Assembly: GCA_026686845.1 (NCBI GenBank)
Contig: JAIVEN010000008.1
Coordinates: 31,996,501-32,060,500 of the forward strand
Length of the DNA: 64,000 bases
From: Adenanthera pavonina
Taxonomy: Eukaryota; Streptophyta; Magnoliopsida; Fabales; Fabaceae
Direction: 5' to 3'
Shown: one piece after another, positions 1 through 11,326 of the stretch
Position numbering within the stretch: the stretch's first letter is position 1
Layout of the letters: the number at the start of each line of letters is the position of its first letter
Position numbers and translations under genes: made by a program
The notes under the pieces: model-generated
Seen by the model: the letters and a program-made list of their open reading frames with translations, nothing else
Databases searched by the model: none
Told to the model about the DNA's origin: nothing

Positions 1-214
1 TATCAAGAAAATAAGATATTTTTAAAAAATAATCCCAATTCACCTTTATTTTAAAAAAAACTATCAAGGTTTATAATTAAGATTAACATTAGAAGACAAA
101 AGATGAAAACGCCCTTCATATGTAAATAACTAATTTACAAGTGATAATAATATATTTACAAAAGATACAGTCTCATTTGCAAGTAATAATAGTATCATTT
201 GCAAATGAAACTAT
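1..214. repeat. Left arm of an inverted-repeat element (outer copy)
   Basis: This AT-rich stretch is an imperfect reverse complement of about 3105-3275. Shared blocks include CAAGTGATAATAATATATTT and an AAAAGATGAAAA-like block in the same relative order. It recurs almost unchanged at 1368-1579. I read it as one arm of a foldback or MITE-like element that was later split by the LTR. The outer boundary is outside the window, so element length and target duplication are unknown. Confidence 0.6.
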
Positions 215-1367
215 TGTTAAATCAAGTATTTTAATTATTATAAACAACTAGAGTTTGGAAGGATAATATCAAAGGAGTGTAAGAGCATACAAGTGAAGAA
301 ATACAAGAAGAAATGGATGAAGAATTAGTTGTTAGGATTTTTCACAATGTACGCAGGGTAAAAGGCTTTGATTTTTACTTACTAAAACTCCCATAGGGTT
401 TAAACATGTGTTTTTCACGTTATCCTGTGCTGACATATGTTAGATTTGAAAAATACTGATTAACAGACAAATTTTGGGTTATTAAACTTTATATATTTCG
501 TTGGAAGTTCAAACTTTGCTGACTGAAATTTGAAGTTTCAGAGGTATCACCTCTGACAGACGAATTTCAAGTGTTGAAATTCGAATTTTGAGCCAAACAT
601 AGTTAAGCAAATGTGCAAAATTCGTCTGAGTCATGTCAAAGCTTGTCTGATGTTAAAATGCAAATTGAGTTCAAGACAGTTCTTCTAACAGATGAATTTT
701 GATTTTCAAAATTCGAATTTTGAATAAAGACTTGTAAGTCTAATTAGAAGTGTCTCTGGCAGACAAATTTTGAGAGCGCAAAATTTGAATTTCTCAAAGT
801 AGAACTTTTGTGCCATGTTGAGCTCATCACTGAAAGAAGAATTTTGGCATCCCGAAATTTGAATTTCGAGTGCACTGCAGAAACATGAGAGAGCTGTTCA
901 CACTCAATAGATGCACTTTGAATATGAGAATTCACATGTCTTAACATGAGATATATTTGACAAAACCAAAATTTGAATTTCACTATTGAACAGATTAATT
1001 TTGGAAGTTTAACGTTAAAATCTTTAGCTTATAGTCTTCGCGAAATTCGTCTGTTAGCATCCAAAATTTGAATTTCAGTGTGTCAGATGCATTAAATGCG
1101 ATTAGTGAACAGCTAGTTTTGCAGAGTAACTATTGGGTAACGTCTTTAATGGCCAAATCTTGTGTCTAACGTCTAGTTAAATCATAAATCTATAAATAGA
1201 ACTTCATTTGAAATTGTGGGTAATGAATTTATACTGTAAATACTGAAAGTGTGCTAAAATCTTTAGTCAAAACCTTTTACCCACTCATACTTCATTTATT
1301 GCACTTCAATTGTTTCATTTATTCTGTATTAGAGAGTTTTTCATTTTGTACAAAAATTTCATATGAA
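215..1367 (+). mobile_element. 5' part of LTR, truncated copy
   Basis: This begins TGTTAAATCAAG and matches the full LTR at 1580-3104, but it is cut off at about 1367 by the tandem duplication. It carries a TATA-box-like TATAAATAG at about 1191. It also has six copies of the palindromic motif AAATT(C/T)GAATTT, starting at 577, 709, 781, 855, 969 and 1064. No coding capacity is credible: an open frame on the minus strand at 744-983 recurs identically in the second copy and matches nothing I know. Confidence 0.7.
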
Positions 1368-1579
1368 TATCAAGAAAATAAGATATTTTTAAAAAATAAT
1401 CCCAATTCACCTTAATTAAAAAAAACTATTAAGGTTTATAATTAAGATTAACATTAGAAGACAAAAGATGAAAATGCCCTTCATATGTAAATAACTAATT
1501 TGCAAGTGATAATAATATATTTACAAAAGATACAGTCTCATTTGCAAGTAATAATAGTATCATTTACAAATGACCCTAT
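1368..1579. repeat. Left arm of inverted-repeat element (inner copy)
   Basis: Second copy of the arm seen at 1-214. It abuts the start of the complete LTR at 1580. Its last five bases, CCTAT, differ at one position from the CATAT that follows the LTR end at 3104. That fits a 5-bp target duplication around the LTR. Confidence 0.6.
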
Positions 1580-3104
1580 TGATAAATCAAGTATTTTAAT
1601 GATTATAAACAACTAGAGTTTGGAAGGATAATATCAAAGGAGTGTAAGAGCATACAAGTGAAGAAATACAAGAAGAAATGGATGAAGAATTAGTTGTTAG
1701 GATTTTTCACAATGCACGCAGGGTAAAAGGCTTTGATTTTTACTTACTAAAACTCCCATAGGGTTTAAACATGTGTTTTTCACGTTATCCTGTGCTGACA
1801 TATGTTAGATTTGAAAAATACTGATTAACAGACAAATTTTGGGTTATTAAACTTTATATATTTCGTTGGAAGTTCAAACTTTGCTGACTGAAATTTGAAG
1901 TTTCAGAGGTATCACCTCTGACAGACGAATTTCAAGTGTTGAAATTCGAATTTTGAGCCAAACATAGTTAAGCAAATGTGCAAAATTCGTCTGAGTCATG
2001 TCAAAGCTTGTCTGATGTTAAAATGCAAATTGAGTTCAAGACAGTTCTTCTAACAGATGAATTTTGATTTTCAAAATTCGAATTTTGAATAAAGACTTGT
2101 AAGTCTAATTAGAAGTGTCTCTGGCAGACAAATTTTGAGAGCGCAAAATTTGAATTTCTCAAAGTAGAACTTTTGTGCCATGTTGAGCTCATCACTGAAA
2201 GAAGAATTTTGGCATCCCGAAATTTGAATTTCGAGTGCACTGCAGAAACATGAGAGAGCTGTTCACACTCAATAGATGCACTTTGAATATGAGAATTCAC
2301 ATGTCTTAACATGAGATATATTTGACAAAACCAAAATTTGAATTTCACTATTGAACAGATTAATTTTGGAAGTTTAACGTTAAAATCTTTAGCTTATAGT
2401 CTCCGTGAAATTCGTTTGTTGGCATCCAAAATTCAAATTTCAGTATGTTAGATGCTTTAAATGCGGTTGGTGAACAACTAGTTTTGCAGAATAACTGTTG
2501 GGTAACATCTTTAATGGCCAAATCTTGTGTCTAATGTCTAGTTAAGTCATAAATCTATAAATAGAAATTCATTTGAAATTGTGGGGGATGAATTTATACT
2601 GTAAATACTGAAAGTGTGCTAAAATCTTTAGCCAAAACCTTTTACCCACTCATACTTCATTTATTGCACTTCAATTGTTTCATTTTTTCTGTATTAGAGA
2701 GTTTTTCATTCTGTACAAAATCTTTTCTTCATATGAAAGAAGAATTTTCTTGTGAGGAGTTTTCATAAGGGATTTGGGAAACACTTTATAAGAGTGTAGA
2801 ATACATATTTGAGAACTTTTAGAACAAAGCTTCAGCCTGTACTGGGACATTGTAAAGAGCCCACTAAATTCTTGCAAAATAGTGGAAAATCTCAAGTGGT
2901 GGCTTGAAAACTGGACGTAAGTCAAGTGGTCAGACTGAACTAGGATAAATTTCTGAGTTCTCTTCTTTCTTATCTTGCATTTGCTTTATTTCTCTATACT
3001 CTGTGTTCTGCAAAACTTCTACTATTACTATTCTATCACATTTTTACAGAAAAATTTTGTACTTCCCAATTCACCCAATTCTTGGGAGGCCAACGAATTT
3101 AACA
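1580..3104 (+). mobile_element. Solo LTR (about 1.5 kb) inserted in an inverted-repeat element
   Basis: The LTR starts with TG and ends TTAACA. It is flanked by CCTAT and CATAT, a 5-bp target duplication with one mismatch. A TATA-like box lies at about 2556. The 3' third (about 2680-3104) matches the reverse complement of about 53592-54010, which shows that this is the same family as the LTR at 53592-55162. No internal retroelement domain is attached on either side, so a solo LTR left by LTR-LTR recombination is the simplest reading. The superfamily cannot be assigned without internal sequence. Confidence 0.75.
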
Positions 3105-3280
3105 CATATTTCACTTGTAAATATATTATTATCACTTGTCAATGAGTCATTTGTACAAGAATAGCATTTTTATCTTTTACCTTTCAATTTTAATTTCAAT
3201 TACAAATCGTAGTAGTTTTTTTAGAATTATGATGAATTGAAATTACTTTTTTGAAATATCTTTTTTTCTTAATATTTATT
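3105..3280. repeat. Right arm of the inverted-repeat element
   Basis: Reverse complement of the arms at 1-214 and 1368-1579. The AAATATATTATTATCACTTG block here pairs with CAAGTGATAATAATATATTT in the left arm, and further blocks follow in mirrored order to about 3275. Confidence 0.6.
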
Positions 3281-4063
3281 CAGAACTTTTTCCCTTTTTT
3301 ATTGTCACTTTTAGGGTTTTTTATATAGATCAATTAAAATTTAATAAATAATAAAATAGTAAAAAATAATTAATACTGTAAAAGATAATCTTATTAAAAT
3401 ACCTTTAATATCAATACTCTAAAAGATAAATTATACTTCACTTATTATTATTTTTAATAAAAAAATAAAATAGTAAAAATATAATACTTCATTGTTAATA
3501 TAAAACGTTAATCAAATTAGAACTTGAGAGTATGTACGTCCACTCCAAAATTACATCCAAAACGTGATTGTTTTTTCCCAAAACGCAGAAGCTGCTTTTG
3601 CATTTTGGGCTCTACGTTTTACATTTTGCAACTTCTACATTTTGGCTTTTCATAATTGATTAACATGCACTTAAAATTTTCTATAACAACCAAAATTTGA
3701 CAGACGAAACATTATTGTTAGGCATGACCTTATGGTATCAAAGTATAACCAATGAAAGCATCATCTAAACTGGGTGTTAAGTACTAATCCATCAAAGGAA
3801 AAAAAAATTACATGAAAGATATTACATTTTTAATATTTATGATATTCTTATTATAATTACACATAATAATAGTCTTCTATTCTTATTTGTTTATTTTAAA
3901 AATGAGAAATATGTTTATTTAAAAAATTATGAGTTTTATTTTATTTTTTATTTCCTCCCAAAGTATGAGAGACACCGAGTCTTGAAACCACGTCTTCCAT
4001 CTTCCATCATCGAAATCAATCAAAAAGAAAGAAATGGACAAAAGCCTGACTTTGTAGATAGAA
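3281..4063. other. AT-rich intergenic stretch
   Basis: No gene seen. About 3545-3660 contains AAAACGCAGAAGCTGC-type sequence followed by related inverted-looking blocks, which could be a small MITE remnant. I could not fix its ends. The stretch ends at the stop codon of the MSL1-like gene, so its right part should hold that gene's 3' UTR. Confidence 0.4.
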
Positions 4064-7000
4064 TTAAGTTTCCTTCTCTGATCCAGAATTAGAAGATATG
4101 TGATGACAGGTGTGGCTAAGTTCAGCACCATGCATCTTAATAATCTCAACTGCCTTCAGCAGTATATCTTGTTCTGCACCATACATCTCATCCTTGCGCT
4201 GTAACAAATAACAACATGAGACATACAAGATGGAATTTAGGAACGAAGATGTCTGGAACACAAATATCAAATTGAGCTAACATTTCCACAGGCTTGTTTG
4301 CCAATTTCTTATACCAAAGGGCCTGTTTTTTTATTTGCAAGGAGATCAATGTAAAGAAATGTAATATAATGCAATGTGATATAACGAAATGACTATTACC
4401 TAATTTTGTTTGGTAAATCATGTAAACTAATTTATATTTTATTTTTGATGAATTAAACAAAAATATGATTAAAAAGACTAAAAAGTTCCTCAATGGATGG
4501 CAGCAGCACAGGATAATGGCTAGCGGTGGAGGATGATGGAGGCTAGCAATGGTGGATGGAATTGGCGGTAGAGGAGGGCGGCAGCCGACAGCGGAAGGTG
4601 GTGGCCAATGTAGAGGATGGCCAATGTAGAGGATGGCCGATGGTGATGAAGGGCAGTGGTTGATGGTGGAGGAAGGTGGTGGCTAGTAGCAGAGGAAGAC
4701 AATGGAGGTTGGTGCTCCAAGATGAGGGCAATATTGTCTTTTTCGGATTACAACAATGTAATGAAGATTCACTAGATTTTTTGAGGTAAAAATGATTGCA
4801 TGATTCGTCCCAAGAGGTTTTACCTAGATAATGAATGATGAGACCACCACACAAACTGAGGTAATGAAAAAACTGACACATTACATTACATCAGTTTGCA
4901 CACAATCAAACAAGCAGGAAGGTCAAGTAAATATAGCCATTAAAAATCATGTAATGAACAGAGAGGATTTGTGTAGCAACTGATACGCTTGACATGGAAT
5001 TGTTGAAAGGAAAAGGAGGAGGTACCATGTGTTTGATGTTGTATCCAAGAGTCAATTCTGCACATGAACTTTCAATGCATGACAAGTAACAGTAAGGGAC
5101 CTCTTTCCCTAAGAAAACCACTGAATCTTTTTCCAACATGCTCTTGATGTCATCTGTTATCTTGGGAATTCTATTTAAATCATCAATTCGCAAAGGAATT
5201 TTACATTTGATGGCACGGTACTCAGCACGCGACTTATTCACTATTGCCTACAAATTTTTTGCATGGAAAAACTGTTATCTCAAGAAAATGATTAATATTC
5301 ATGATGAATAAGTAGACCATAATCTCAAAATAAAACCTGATAAGGAAAACTTTTATAGAGGATCCACCTATTAGAGAAAGAAAACTTGCATATATATATA
5401 TATATAGTTGAATGAATACACGGTAGATTTTAAATTTATGTTTCTTCAAGAGAATATTCCCATCTAATACCTACAAAAAAGAAAAAGAAATGGAAAATAT
5501 TTTAGGAGATACATTGAATACTTGAATCAAGCAAACTAACACCAAACATCTTAATTTCAGTTTGTGAACTGATGAATATCCAACAGAATTTGACCACACA
5601 GGACCAGAGTATAGGAACACCACTACTAAATGATCTTAAGTTAAAGACATTTTATCTTTTGAAACAAAATTTATACTTGCAAATGATAGAATTTATTTCT
5701 TTTCAACCATATTTATATATCATTTTCGCTTATGCAACCATTACTGTTGTGTTTGTCCTTTCCAGTCTGGAAATCACCAATCATGCATTGCTATCATCCT
5801 TTCTAAAAACGAAGCCTTGCATAGGCATTTTATTGAAAGAAACAATTGAAGTAATAGGAAATCTTGGATAATCACAGAAAGATATATTAAAAGTTATGAC
5901 TTAATTATTATTGGAGAATAGAAGTCCCATATCAAAAAGTAATGAAAAAGACAAAAATTACACAAACTTGTGACAATCCTCATCAAGTAGTTTAAGTTAT
6001 TTTAGTTTATATGGACCAGCCCCAGTACATCAACCATTCAAAAGTTAACATGACATCAGAGCCAAGCAAGTAGAAATGATAAACAATGAAGGTTGTGTGT
6101 GACTTGAGGCCACTAAGAAAAAGAACACAAGTCTAGGCAAATAAAAAAAATGGAAAGCCGTCAGTTTTTAAACTGTACATTCAACAAAAACTTAGCCCGA
6201 GTAGCCAATTCAAGAGTTAACAATTATAACTTGATGGGTCATGGGAGAACAGAGGAAAACTATAAAAAAAGCAGTGAGCACTTTCCAACATGTTGCAAAC
6301 TTTACATGATTCATAAGTGGCAAAAAGAGAGGAAAGGGAAAGATCACCTGGCTGGAGAAAAGTAAGTTGGGCACCATAACAGGGAACTTCTTAGCATTCA
6401 GCAATGATGTAGAAGTAAGTCCCATTTCCACCACTTGACCCTCTACCGAGCCAGCCTACAATTTTTGTACAATTTCTTAGACAAGTAGACACTGGATCAT
6501 ACTTACATTGAGGGACGACTTCCACCTCACACTTGTATTCTCACAAAATATATGTTTGGGTAGTTCAATTTTATCTTTTTTCTTAAAATCCTCATCTTCT
6601 ATTATGTTGGCCTCTGGATGTTCCAACCCTATTCTCTTTCAATGTACATACAACAAATGTATATGATACACAGTACTGTTGGTACAAAGCACTAAAGCAT
6701 TAAAACTTGAGAACCTTGTAATTGCAAGAGTGCTTTGAGTTCAGAAAACCAAACTCACAACAATGTCATGCTTAAGGAAATAACTTGTGTTCATTAGAAT
6801 GAAAGAAAAAGAAAAGAAAAAAAAAAGTAAGTTGCACTAAGTTAGCTAATGACATACTTTTATTGTATCTCCAACTGTAAAGGGCTCTGAAAGCTGCATA
6901 GATAGCCCGCTGAATACATTGCCAAGGATGTTTCTGGCAGCAAAAGCAGTGGCAACTCCTGCATAAAGATATAAGAGAAATCTCAAATAACCCATTTCAT

Positions 7001-9474
7001 AGTAGTTGAGGAAATCCTATCTAATATTCATTGGAACTTATCTGAGTTATGAGTAGATTATCAAGAGCAAGGGGGAAAAAATAAGGTTTTAGTAAATATT
7101 CAGAAAAGAAAAAAGATATATTAGGTATTGGGCATGAAACAAAAGAGCTTAACTGAGGGAGTCCTGAGTATTCAGTATTTATTGTGATTTTAAATATAGA
7201 TTCCCTATCTATAACAAGCTTAAGTTCTTATCTTTATTTACATAAAAGCAGGTATAAGCTCAACTGGATAAGAAGATGCAACCACTAACTGGCAATAAAT
7301 CCAGCTTGCCATGGCAGAGGAAAATGTGATATTAACAATGACAAATCCATAATTAATCTTGTTAGTTTCCACTGAATTTATTATAATAACTGAATAGCTC
7401 TAAATTGTATCCATCGTTCAAGAATATTACGAAAGATCCAGTACCCATGCGATGTCTCACAAATCAGTTTAGGGACAAAATGAAGAGACTAGCTACCCCC
7501 ATCTTTCAAAAAAATGTTCTTTCATTTGTGAAGCATAAAATTGAACATCACAAATTAGCATTCCAACATAATCAATTTCAGAAAAGAAATTTCATAACAC
7601 AGCAACAAAAAATAATGCAGTATATAATAACATTTTTTTCGTTTCTTCATGATACAAGACTCCATAAACATAAGCTTTTACAGCTTCCAATAATTAGTGG
7701 CTTTTACAACTCTCTGTATCATCTGTCTCTTGAGACACTAAGCATTTAAACTTCCATGTTATAGAATTTTCTGCAATTACAAAATATAGCCAAAACATTA
7801 CCACTCAATTTGTCAAAAATAATCCTGTTTAAGAGTGAGATTTCAATGAATAAGATGAATACATTGATCTATAGTATTGAAACAAGTTCATACGTAGTTA
7901 TAGTAGATGTCATAATAAATGAAGTTAACTACAAACAATGTACATTTACTATGAAATGAACACCTCATATAAAAAATGAAACTAACTACCAACTGCACAC
8001 ACACACACACATATATTTTGGACTGACAACTACATATATTTATTTACAAGGATAACACCTAATCTACCAAGCACATTTATTAATTACACCTATTAGCTTC
8101 TACCAGACAACCAAAATTTAATTACAATTTCAAAGTTAGATTCCATGCTCATTATCAGTTTTTAGTTTCAACAATGATACTTTAATGTCCTAAAACCTAC
8201 CACAATATATATGTTTTGCATCCGAGTATAGAAACTTCAGAAATCAAAAGATATAGGAAAACTAAGGATGCTGAAAACTGTAAAAATGAAACTGAGCAGA
8301 TTCAATTGACTGTTAATACTTACCTCCTATACCACCAACAGTTACAATAGATTGCACAGCCACACCACAAGCCTCAGCTAAAGCCATTATACCAATCACA
8401 AATAGACCAACAGATGAGACTTTGTCCAGAGCAAGCAATTTATCTTGATCAAGCCCAGGTAAACTTTGTCCAGACGAAATATATCCCAAGATATTTGTTT
8501 TCCATCGATGCAAAAACCACACAAATGAAAGGATCACTGCACCCCTCCAAGCCTGTGCAAGGTACTGTGAGGCTATAATTGTTGGAGCTACCATTACACA
8601 ACTGGAAAACAAAGTGATCTGTCACATAGTTGGACATATTATGCAACCACAGAAATGAAATGAACACCTTTAAAATGGAAATAAGCCACTAACATTTGTG
8701 AGAATGCCATGAAAGTAAACAAATATCGCACTGGATCCTCCAAAGCACCCCAAATGCTTCTCTCATATGGAACTTGCACCCCAGATTTGTTTCCAAGAAA
8801 TATTGCAGCGGGACTTTTTATTGCATATTGATGAAATTCTCTTAAAATCCGAGGCATCACAATCCATGCTATTAGAGTGGCAATCAATGTACCACCAACT
8901 GGAATAAACATATTATAAAGATATGGATGTGAGTCGAGCAACTGTTGAACATATAGAGTCAACTCATCAAAGGCTTCTTCAACGTTTTGTGCAGAATGTA
9001 TTACTATCTCTACTGCACTCTGCCAAGCATCTTTGATTTTATCAGCCCAATCACTTGTATCAATAGAATCAATGTTGACACTTACGCCACTTGCCCCAGA
9101 ATCAGTTGGAACATCGGTCCCCCCATCTATACTTCCTTTGCCATTCAGAGATGACGAATATGACTGATGGTTTAACAAGGGGGTCATTGAAGCAGAAGGA
9201 AGAGCATTATGGAAACAAAAACCAAAAAATTTAGGAGAGAATGAAGCATTGGGATTAGTATTGGAGAGGTTGGGGTTTTCAGAAGCCGAAGTTCTAAACT
9301 GATTGTTGGCAAAAATTTCAGGTAACTGTAACTCTCCTTTAAAATAAGCTTGACTCAGTGAATTACCTGGAAATCTTGTGAGATTCATAATATATTGATC
9401 TGGTTGAATTAACTCCACGTTCAAAGATCCCTTGACTGAAGAATTCTGGAGATGTTTCAGAAAGGTACTCCCGC
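4064..9474 (-). CDS. MSL1: MscS-like mechanosensitive ion channel, MSL1 type (mitochondrial)
   Basis: Coding exons on the minus strand, all with GT-AG borders and matching phases: 8694-9474, 8324-8601, 6858-6958, 6348-6455, 5026-5247 and 4064-4198 (stop TAA at 4064-4066). The first ATG in frame is at 9388 and gives 512 residues, close to Arabidopsis MSL1 (about 500). The frame is open back to an acceptor at 9475, so an upstream coding exon is possible. Visible landmarks are hydrophobic segments (IPVGGTLIATLIAWIV and others), the GGIGG-VATAFAARNILGN pore-lining region of the MscS fold, and the SVEGQVVEMGL beta-domain motif. Known role of the family: a channel opened by membrane tension. MSL1 sits in the inner mitochondrial membrane, and the N-terminus here is Ser/Asn-rich, as in a transit peptide. 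The start is the only weak point. Confidence 0.9.
4318..4919. mobile_element. Possible non-autonomous DNA element in the last MSL1 intron
   Basis: The left edge (GCCTGTTTTTTTATTTGCAA) resembles the reverse complement of the right edge (CCTGCTTGTTTGATTGTGTG). Both continue into AATGTAATGTAAT-like sequence. The centre (about 4490-4730) is unusually GC-rich for this window, with repeated GGATGGCCAATGTAGA-type units. I could not define a clean target duplication. A hAT-like or PIF-like MITE is possible. It lies wholly in an intron. Confidence 0.4.
7997..8013. repeat. (CA)n microsatellite
   Basis: Short CA run in the large MSL1 intron between exons 6858-6958 and 8324-8601, followed by ATATAT. Confidence 0.7.
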
Positions 9475-10553
9475 CTATATCAATTTAGCATATAAAAGAA
9501 CTCAAAAAGACATTGATTAAAAAATTGCTTTTGTTACAATCATTTCCTGCACTGTCTGCTGAAGCAAATGGAGACTAAATCCGCAGGAAATTGAAAAGAG
9601 CGCTATACCTTAATAGTTGAATGATTGAATCAGAATCTGACGAAGCTCACGGAATTTGGAATACCTTGGGCATGGGGGCTTCTTTGCTTGAGTAGTTACA
9701 CCATAGCCAAAAATGTGTAGGACATGATTCCGAAGATCCTTGCTCCAGAAGCTAACAAAACTATATACGTTACCTTCATATGAAATGAATCATCAGAAGC
9801 TGAATAAGCAGGATATTATTAGTCCCTTCCTTGAAATTAGAAGATTATCAATGACACTGCTTGCACAGGATCACCAGGAATCCGTAATTCTTGATAAACT
9901 TTCTGAAGGCTTTAAATATTGCTAATAATTTTGTAAATTTTTCTTAAAAGCCTCTCGACTAATTTTCTTATAGAAACAGTGTAGTCCATTTAGAAATAGT
10001 GAGTATTTTAATATTTTACATTATTCTCTTATACACTATAAGGGTTCAAATAATTGACTTCTATCTAGACCCATTTCATCTCTACTACCTAAACTAGTTT
10101 TAAATGACTTAATATTTTCAATTATAAAAATTAATATTTTGAATATTTTGATATGGGTAAATTTTATTTTTTTCGAAAAAATGAAATTATAATTTTATTT
10201 TGGTTATAAAAATATATTTAAATGTAGTCCTAAAAGTTTTCTAGTTTCGGATATATATCTCCATAAGTTTGAAAAGAAAAGAATACATAATCTTTTTCTT
10301 TTTTTGGCCAGAAAAGAATACATTTTCAAATTCTTAGGAGTCGTTGCATTTGAAAAGAAAAGAATTCATATTCTTTTTCTTTTTTTGGCCAGAAAAGAAT
10401 ACACATTCAAATTCTTAAGAATCCTTGCATCAATTATAATAGCAGAATAATATATATACCACACACACACATACATACCCTAGATCCATTTTCATGATAA
10501 ACAGAGTCCTGATCTTACTTTATAATAATCTGTGTTATAAATTAATGGAATAG
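9475..10553. other. Intergenic stretch upstream of MSL1; may hold its 5' exon
   Basis: On the minus strand, 9609-9760 reads as a basic peptide with LRNH and TTQAKK segments that could be a leader exon. However, it meets TAA just before the only good donor (AAG/GTATAG at about 9608) and has no in-frame ATG, so it may be 5' UTR or a decayed exon. The rest is AT-rich. It includes an 81-bp tandem duplication, listed separately, and short CA runs near 10460. Confidence 0.45.
10268..10430. repeat. Tandem duplication, unit about 81 bp
   Basis: Two adjacent copies of TTTGAAAAGAAAAGAAT... through TTTTTTGGCCAGAAAAGAA and the following ATTC-rich part, starting at 10268 and 10349. They are nearly identical. 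Confidence 0.85.
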
Positions 10554-10767
10554 GATTTGAAGGAGTGGCCAGTGATGAAACCGTTGCCATTATATGGCAG
10601 AGGAAGAGATGCACCAGACGGAAGGTACAGAAGCCTCATCTTTGGCGCAAATCTTTCTAGTGTCATTGTGACAGGTTGGTTGGTTAACTTGGTATGCTTA
10701 TTAAAACAATTTAATTTATTAGTAGCACAAAAATTATTTCAAACACCAGCTCAAATGTTGGAAAATA

Positions 10768-11326
10768 CTCCCTCAATTTCTAAAGAATTAACATTTTGGA
10801 CTTTCTTTTTCTTTATCTTAAAACAATTATCAATTTATAATTTTTAAAATAATAAAAAATTGTCTCTTGACAATTAGTTCACCCTTAATAATAATATTAT
10901 TAGTGAGTGATTTAGATATTCATAAATAAAGATATTATTATAAAATCCTTTCTCCGATCCCGAATATAAAAGACTTTTTAGTCTAAAATATAATAAACAA
11001 ATAAAAGTTGTTATAAAGGTTGTTTATTGTATTTAATATTTCTTTTCTAAAAATATCCCTTATTAAATGGAGTATAAGTTTTACACATAAAAGAGATTAT
11101 TAATTATATGAGTATAAGTTTTGGGCATTAAATGGGAATATTTAAGAAAAAAATTTCATTTGTAACAAACTTAATTATCCTAACCACTGTTCTTAATTAT
11201 TTATTTTTTATATTTAAGATGGAAATGAGTACTGTGCTCATATTTTGTTAATTAATATAATATTTATTAACTTTCTTAATCCACATATACAATTCCAAAA
11301 TATCATTTGTTTTGAAACAAGGGGAG
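10768..11326. mobile_element. Stowaway-like MITE with TA target duplication
   Basis: The left end CTCCCTCAATTTCTAAAG and the right end, read in reverse complement as CTCCCCTTGTTTCAAAAC, both continue to an ATATTTTGGA/ACATTTTGGA block. TA flanks both ends (10766-10767 and 11327-11328). At 559 bp it is long for a MITE and may contain a nested insertion. It is in intron 1 of the polygalacturonase pseudogene. Confidence 0.65.

Larger units (their letters stand above)
1..2700. repeat. Tandem duplication, unit about 1.37 kb
   Basis: Positions 1 to about 1367 are repeated almost base for base from 1368 to about 2700, at an offset of 1365-1367 bp. The unit holds the inverted-repeat arm plus roughly the first 1.15 kb of the LTR. 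The first unit breaks off inside the LTR at about 1366 and joins straight to a new arm, while the second unit runs on into the full LTR. The two copies differ at only scattered positions, so the duplication is recent. More units could lie to the left of the window. Confidence 0.9.

Noticed and set aside
744..2348. Identical 79-codon open frames on the minus strand at 744-983 and 2109-2348
   Set aside because: They are identical because they lie in the tandemly duplicated LTR part. They match no family I know and overlap the palindromic motifs.
4520..4881. His/Pro/Ser-rich open frames on the minus strand
   Set aside because: They read through GGATGG-type low-complexity sequence inside an MSL1 intron.
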